Positions 61,801-64,000 of a stretch of DNA of 64,000 bases are shown here, in pieces (the stretch's first letter is position 1; each line of letters begins with the position of its first letter). Where the stretch lies: positions 1-64,000 of the forward strand of contig NZ_CP051006.1 of assembly GCF_014673495.1 (NCBI RefSeq), in the 5' to 3' direction. Origin of the DNA: Streptomyces griseofuscus (GTDB lineage: Bacteria > Actinomycetota > Actinomycetes > Streptomycetales > Streptomycetaceae). A program made the position numbers and the translations under genes. The notes beneath the pieces are model-generated. The model was not told where the DNA came from, did not search any database, and was given only the letters and a program-made list of their open reading frames with translations.

Positions 61801-62000
61801 CCGTAGGTCGACGTGCTGTACAGCGAGGCCGACGTGTATGTGTCACGCGGCGTGGCCGGTACCACCGTCTCCTGGGGTGCGCCCACCGCCGCGGCGGACG
61901 GTGCCAGCGGGCCGAGTGCGGCTGTCAGTGCGGCCGACGCGACGACGGCCAACGCGGCGCGTCCCGTCCGGGCCGGACGTATGAGGGCATGGCGAACCAA
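58872..62000 (-). CDS. Large secreted FG-GAP/VCBS-repeat protein
   Basis: 1042 residues from TTG 62000, chosen because GGGGAGGA lies five bases upstream and the next residues form a secretion signal (RTGRAALAVVASAALTAALG, cleavage near SAAAVG). The middle (about 60-700) has repeated WD/beta-propeller-like segments. An FlgD-like Ig-type domain lies near 790-850 (WDLSVRNRATG, DGSYDWTLTV). The C-terminal 220 residues contain FG-GAP repeats with calcium-binding D-x-DGD loops (FGDLDGDRCNDVLVR, GDLTGDERADLLARR, GDLNGDGIGDVLARD, GDITGDGRNDLVERD). Extracellular, role unknown; such proteins are abundant in Streptomyces. Confidence 0.88.
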   Translation of the reverse strand: MVRHALIRPARTGRAALAVVASAALTAALGPLAPSAAAVGAPQETVVPATPRDTYTSASLYSTSTYGGHDGAGAEGVFHRLEGHSGLVWTRYADGRSVPVTQPEGVLATWATGSDVLAYRYEGGRVDLWNAADGTTRTLQVPAGQGLYTAYDDLAVGYRNVTGGDGTAGKEMHLLFPEPGGTTRDVPVTGLPDGVKLLKPQGGDASVLLFNAVQGQQYVSVLVDRSTGETLSWTPARGKAYLNGYVTAGHVVLFNINESKVLVLDRSDLSAPGTEVTLAGGGSVNPAQNLAVVGDWLVYRPSSGTAVLAEPLAGGSSVQLAVSDPGISVTRDGAAVFLGRTTADDWGLQRIEPGPDGRPSVTQVKALPKPPARIQGLSLEQGRLVVTDASRRGRRDDYVRTVAASGTPEYGERSDFTPQVSSDVPIGSCPATDVACSQIYGTTDGRIAWLEHVSDTEDRIRVNGPATGGFWDRTVPAGGRITDVSGRHLLFTGADKQYVYEIGNYGAPAVTRAPGAAALSGDLLWTAGSAPGTVTAYDLTEKKTTGTWDTGAGCAPTELQALGRWIYWICDGGRAGVFDRTAGASVSVPAGEAKLGDGYVVTHDKQAGALVLTTFADGTPASRVIGALPDTGVSQRDVRWTVDESGGNVAYVDGEERVHLVPSGVRQQPLRLLAPAGTTPYVEGHEYETVPDTLATVLLSKPSSKWDLSVRNRATGKVYTDGRDGGPARGELAVGWHGLDPTKPGDTFVPDGSYDWTLTVTPADGVGAPLEVRGTVRLLHGAPVRHDHVGSDGLPDGAADLLTLNSSGTLTFQQGTGKGTFSGKESGGGWSSKVLAVPFGDLDGDRCNDVLVRMSDGSLRGYKVKCGLAPQPSMGYQKLGTGWNAYDVLTSPGDLTGDERADLLARRASTGDVYLFAAKSDGTLAAAKKIRSGWTGYTKLVGAGDLNGDGIGDVLARDRAGTLYRYNGAGNGLLKDRVKVFSAWGATYNAVVGVGDITGDGRNDLVERDTAGNLYRNAGDGKGSFGARVKISGGWQGYKGLF

Positions 62001-62634
62001 AGCGGGTCCTCCCCGGGGAGCGGTGGGGGGACGTGTGCCGCTCGCGATCACCCCGCCCGGCCTGTCATGTCCCCTCGGAAGTCGCCCGATAGTACATGCG
62101 TCCCGCAGGTTGCCGGACGGTCCGTCGGGCAAATCGGTGGCCGGACACGAGGAAGGGCTTGAATGACCGGAGTCGTGCAGGCCCTTCATCGCCTCACTCG
62201 GCGTCAGCCGTTGCGCTTTCAGCGCGGCTTGTCGTCGCGGCGGCCGAAAGAGCCGGTGCCGCGCTGGTCGTCACGACGGCAATGCGGCACTCGTGGCCAC
62301 CGGCGCGAAAGCCCGGGCGGTCGTCGCGGCGGTCACAGTCGAATGGACGGTCGCTGTCCCGGCGGCCGCCGCGCTGGTGCGGTCCGGGCAGCGCCGGCCG
62401 GCCCTTCCTGGACACTGCGGTGTGCCCCGGCCAGGAGCAGCGGCAGCAGCCGGTCGAGGTCTTCGTACGCGCCAGCCGTGAACAGCCGTTGTCCCAAGGA
62501 GACGCCGCCGGGCGGCCCGGGGCGAGGCCAGCGGATCCGCTTCCCGGGGGTCGTCGGCCCCGGGTGTTCCGTAACGGCGGTGCTGGTGGAGTGGCGAGGG
62601 CATGATGCTGGCAAGTCGTGGAGGGGGTTGGGAG
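62001..62634. other. Intergenic region with a DEAD-box helicase tail remnant
   Basis: No intact gene. On the minus strand 62205-62400 carries DRRDDRPGFR and, after a frameshift, GTGSFGRRDDKPR-stop-KRNG-stop, the Arg/Asp/Gly-rich C-terminal tail seen in Streptomyces DEAD-box RNA helicases, with a tryptophan codon apparently turned into TGA at 62220-62222. A further protein-like scrap (RLFTAGAYEDLDRLLPLLLA) near 62470 is unidentified. Confidence 0.45.
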
Positions 62635-64000
62635 ATGGCAGAGCGTGGGGTGTCGCGGGCGGAGTTCATCCGGCGTCGGCGCGGATCGGACTTTGTGGGC
62701 CGGCGTGACGAGGTGGGTGTCTTCCAGGCCAATCTGGAGCGGGTGGCCGGCGCTGACGGCTTTGAGTTTCTGTTCCACGTCCACGGGATCGCGGGGGCTG
62801 GTAAGACCTCGCTGGTCAGGCAGTGGGACACCAAGGCACGTGATCGCTACGGCGCGGTGACCGCTCTTGTCGATGACGACGTGCACAGTGCCGTTGAGGC
62901 CATGGCGGCGGTCAGTGAGCAGCTGGGCCGGCAGGGCTGCGGGCTGAAGGGCTTCGACAAGCTGCTGGCTACCTACCACCAGCGTCGGCACGAGGCCGAG
63001 ACGACGGCGGTCGGCGCGCCGGCAGCCGAGGCGGAGGGGTCACCGGCGTCGGTGTCGAGCACGGTGGCCACGCAGGTGGGTCTGGTGGGCTTGAGCATGG
63101 TGCCGGGACTGGCCCCGTTCACCAGCGCGGTCGATGCCAAGCAGGTGGCCCAGGGCGCGGATCGGCTGCGGGCGGCGCTGAGCTCCCGTTTCCGCAGCCA
63201 TGACGATGCACAACTGGTGCTGTCACCCGTGCAGGTGCTCACGCCGGTCTTCGCCAGGGAACTGACAGAGGTCGCGCAGCGTGTCCCGTGGGTCGTGCTC
63301 TTCTTCGACACCTATGAGCAGACCGCCCCAGTCCTGGACAGCTGGCTGCGTGACCTCCTGGTCGAAGGAGACTACGGCAGCCTGCCGCTGAACGTGATCG
63401 TCGTGCTGTCCGGGCAGGGGCGACTGGACGCCCGCTGCTGGGGCGACTGCCTCGGCATGATCGACGAAGTGTTGTTGGACGTCTTCACCGAGGACGAAGC
63501 CCGGCAACTGCTGGCAGCCAAAGGGATCACCGACGAAAGGCTGGTCGAGGTGATCTTGGAAGTGTCAGGCCGGCTGCCTGTCCTCGTCGACGCGCTCGCC
63601 CAGGCCCGGCCGAGCGATGCCGCAGCCGTGGGTGACCCGGCCGACACCGCAGTCGAGCGGTTCCTGAAGTGGATAGCGGATCCGGCCGAACGCGCTGCCG
63701 TGCTGTCCTGCGCCTTACCGCTGCAACTGAACGAGGACATCTACCGCGCCGCCGTCGGCGAACCCGAGGCCGCCGGGTACCCGTGGCTGCGGAGCCTGTC
63801 GTTCGTCATCGACCAGGCCGGCCGCTGCCGCTACCACCAAGTCGTACGCAGTCCCATGCTGCGCGTCCAGCGCGCCGCTTCACCCACCCAGTGGAGCCGT
63901 GACCACGCACGCCTCGCCGACGCCTTCGGACAGTGGCGCGAAACCCTGGAGGCCACCCTTCCCGCCGACGGCCACTGGGACAACCAGCACTGGCGTGACC
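62635..64000 (+). CDS. STAND-type NTPase, 3' end outside the window
   Basis: The open frame continues to the last base (455 codons seen). ATG 62635 has GGAG before it; in-frame ATGs at 62602 and 62605 are alternatives. P-loop GIAGAGKTSL at residues 51-60 (Lys57), Walker B VVLFFDTYEQT with Asp225, and a FVGRRDEV entry motif at about 20 typical of AAA/NB-ARC ATPases of signal-transduction type. Residues about 60-160 hold a helical insert. The part seen has no effector or sensor domain; TPR or other repeats would be expected further on. Roles of the class include regulation and antiphage defence. Confidence 0.8.
   Translation, partial: MAERGVSRAEFIRRRRGSDFVGRRDEVGVFQANLERVAGADGFEFLFHVHGIAGAGKTSLVRQWDTKARDRYGAVTALVDDDVHSAVEAMAAVSEQLGRQGCGLKGFDKLLATYHQRRHEAETTAVGAPAAEAEGSPASVSSTVATQVGLVGLSMVPGLAPFTSAVDAKQVAQGADRLRAALSSRFRSHDDAQLVLSPVQVLTPVFARELTEVAQRVPWVVLFFDTYEQTAPVLDSWLRDLLVEGDYGSLPLNVIVVLSGQGRLDARCWGDCLGMIDEVLLDVFTEDEARQLLAAKGITDERLVEVILEVSGRLPVLVDALAQARPSDAAAVGDPADTAVERFLKWIADPAERAAVLSCALPLQLNEDIYRAAVGEPEAAGYPWLRSLSFVIDQAGRCRYHQVVRSPMLRVQRAASPTQWSRDHARLADAFGQWRETLEATLPADGHWDNQHWRD

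Overview
The window has the very high GC content, the GC-ended third-codon usage and the protein families of a Streptomyces chromosome: linear-replicon helicase with helicase-associated repeats, GlxA-type regulators, MmyB-like regulators, CHASE3 kinase with PP2C partner, 56-residue hydrophobic protein, IS5/IS630/IS3 remnants. It is accessory DNA. Gene order is broken by many dead genes, small insertion-sequence scraps and orphan regulators, the texture expected of a chromosome arm. This is inferred, because no telomere or replication origin is visible.

Layout. 1-10500: a 5'-cut helicase, a destroyed MmyB-type regulator, a GlxA regulator divergent from a small DJ-1/membrane-protein operon, two dead genes including a NucA/NucB-type secreted nuclease, an FUSC-type exporter, then IS5 and IS630 scraps. 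10500-13250: a lower-GC island with a cytochrome P450 and an enoyl-CoA hydratase. 13300-16900: an acetyltransferase-like gene, a lone ABC ATPase and, convergent to it, a TPR protein plus polyprenyl diphosphate synthase operon behind a conspicuous inverted repeat. 17200-21000: a signalling block (receiver protein, HTH protein, CHASE3 histidine kinase, receiver-PP2C phosphatase). 21000-30400: small orphan genes and regulators with several decayed genes. 30450-33000: an FAD monooxygenase bracketed by two 181-bp direct repeats. Each repeat carries a long hairpin followed by a tRNA-shaped domain without a normal anticodon loop. 33000-39600: SDR, TetX-like monooxygenase, XRE regulator, MFS exporter.

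40214-52936 is the main feature. It contains a 14-TM exporter, a P450, an alpha/beta-hydrolase homologue lacking its catalytic residues, a TesB-like thioesterase homologue, a fatty-acyl-AMP ligase, three different membrane desaturases, a dedicated acyl carrier protein, a thioesterase-type hydrolase and a rubredoxin. FAAL + ACP + multiple desaturases + hydrolase + rubredoxin + P450 is the signature of polyyne (conjugated polyacetylene) biosynthesis. In the inferred pathway the ligase loads a fatty acid onto the ACP, the desaturases (fed electrons through rubredoxin) convert C-C bonds to triple bonds, the hydrolase releases the product and the P450 oxidises it. The exporter promoter and the P450 promoter carry nearly the same operator (TTGGA...TCCAA) at the same distance from their -10 boxes, which links export to biosynthesis.

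53000-64000: more decayed genes, a second dihydrofolate-reductase-like protein, a secreted ricin-lectin protein with an aerolysin-like tail whose upstream region is interrupted by a complete IS5-family element, an IS3 scrap sitting in a dead YaaC-like gene, a dead amino-acid permease, a large secreted FG-GAP protein, and the first 455 codons of a STAND-type NTPase that runs off the window. All family calls were made by reading the translated sequence by eye; no database search was run.
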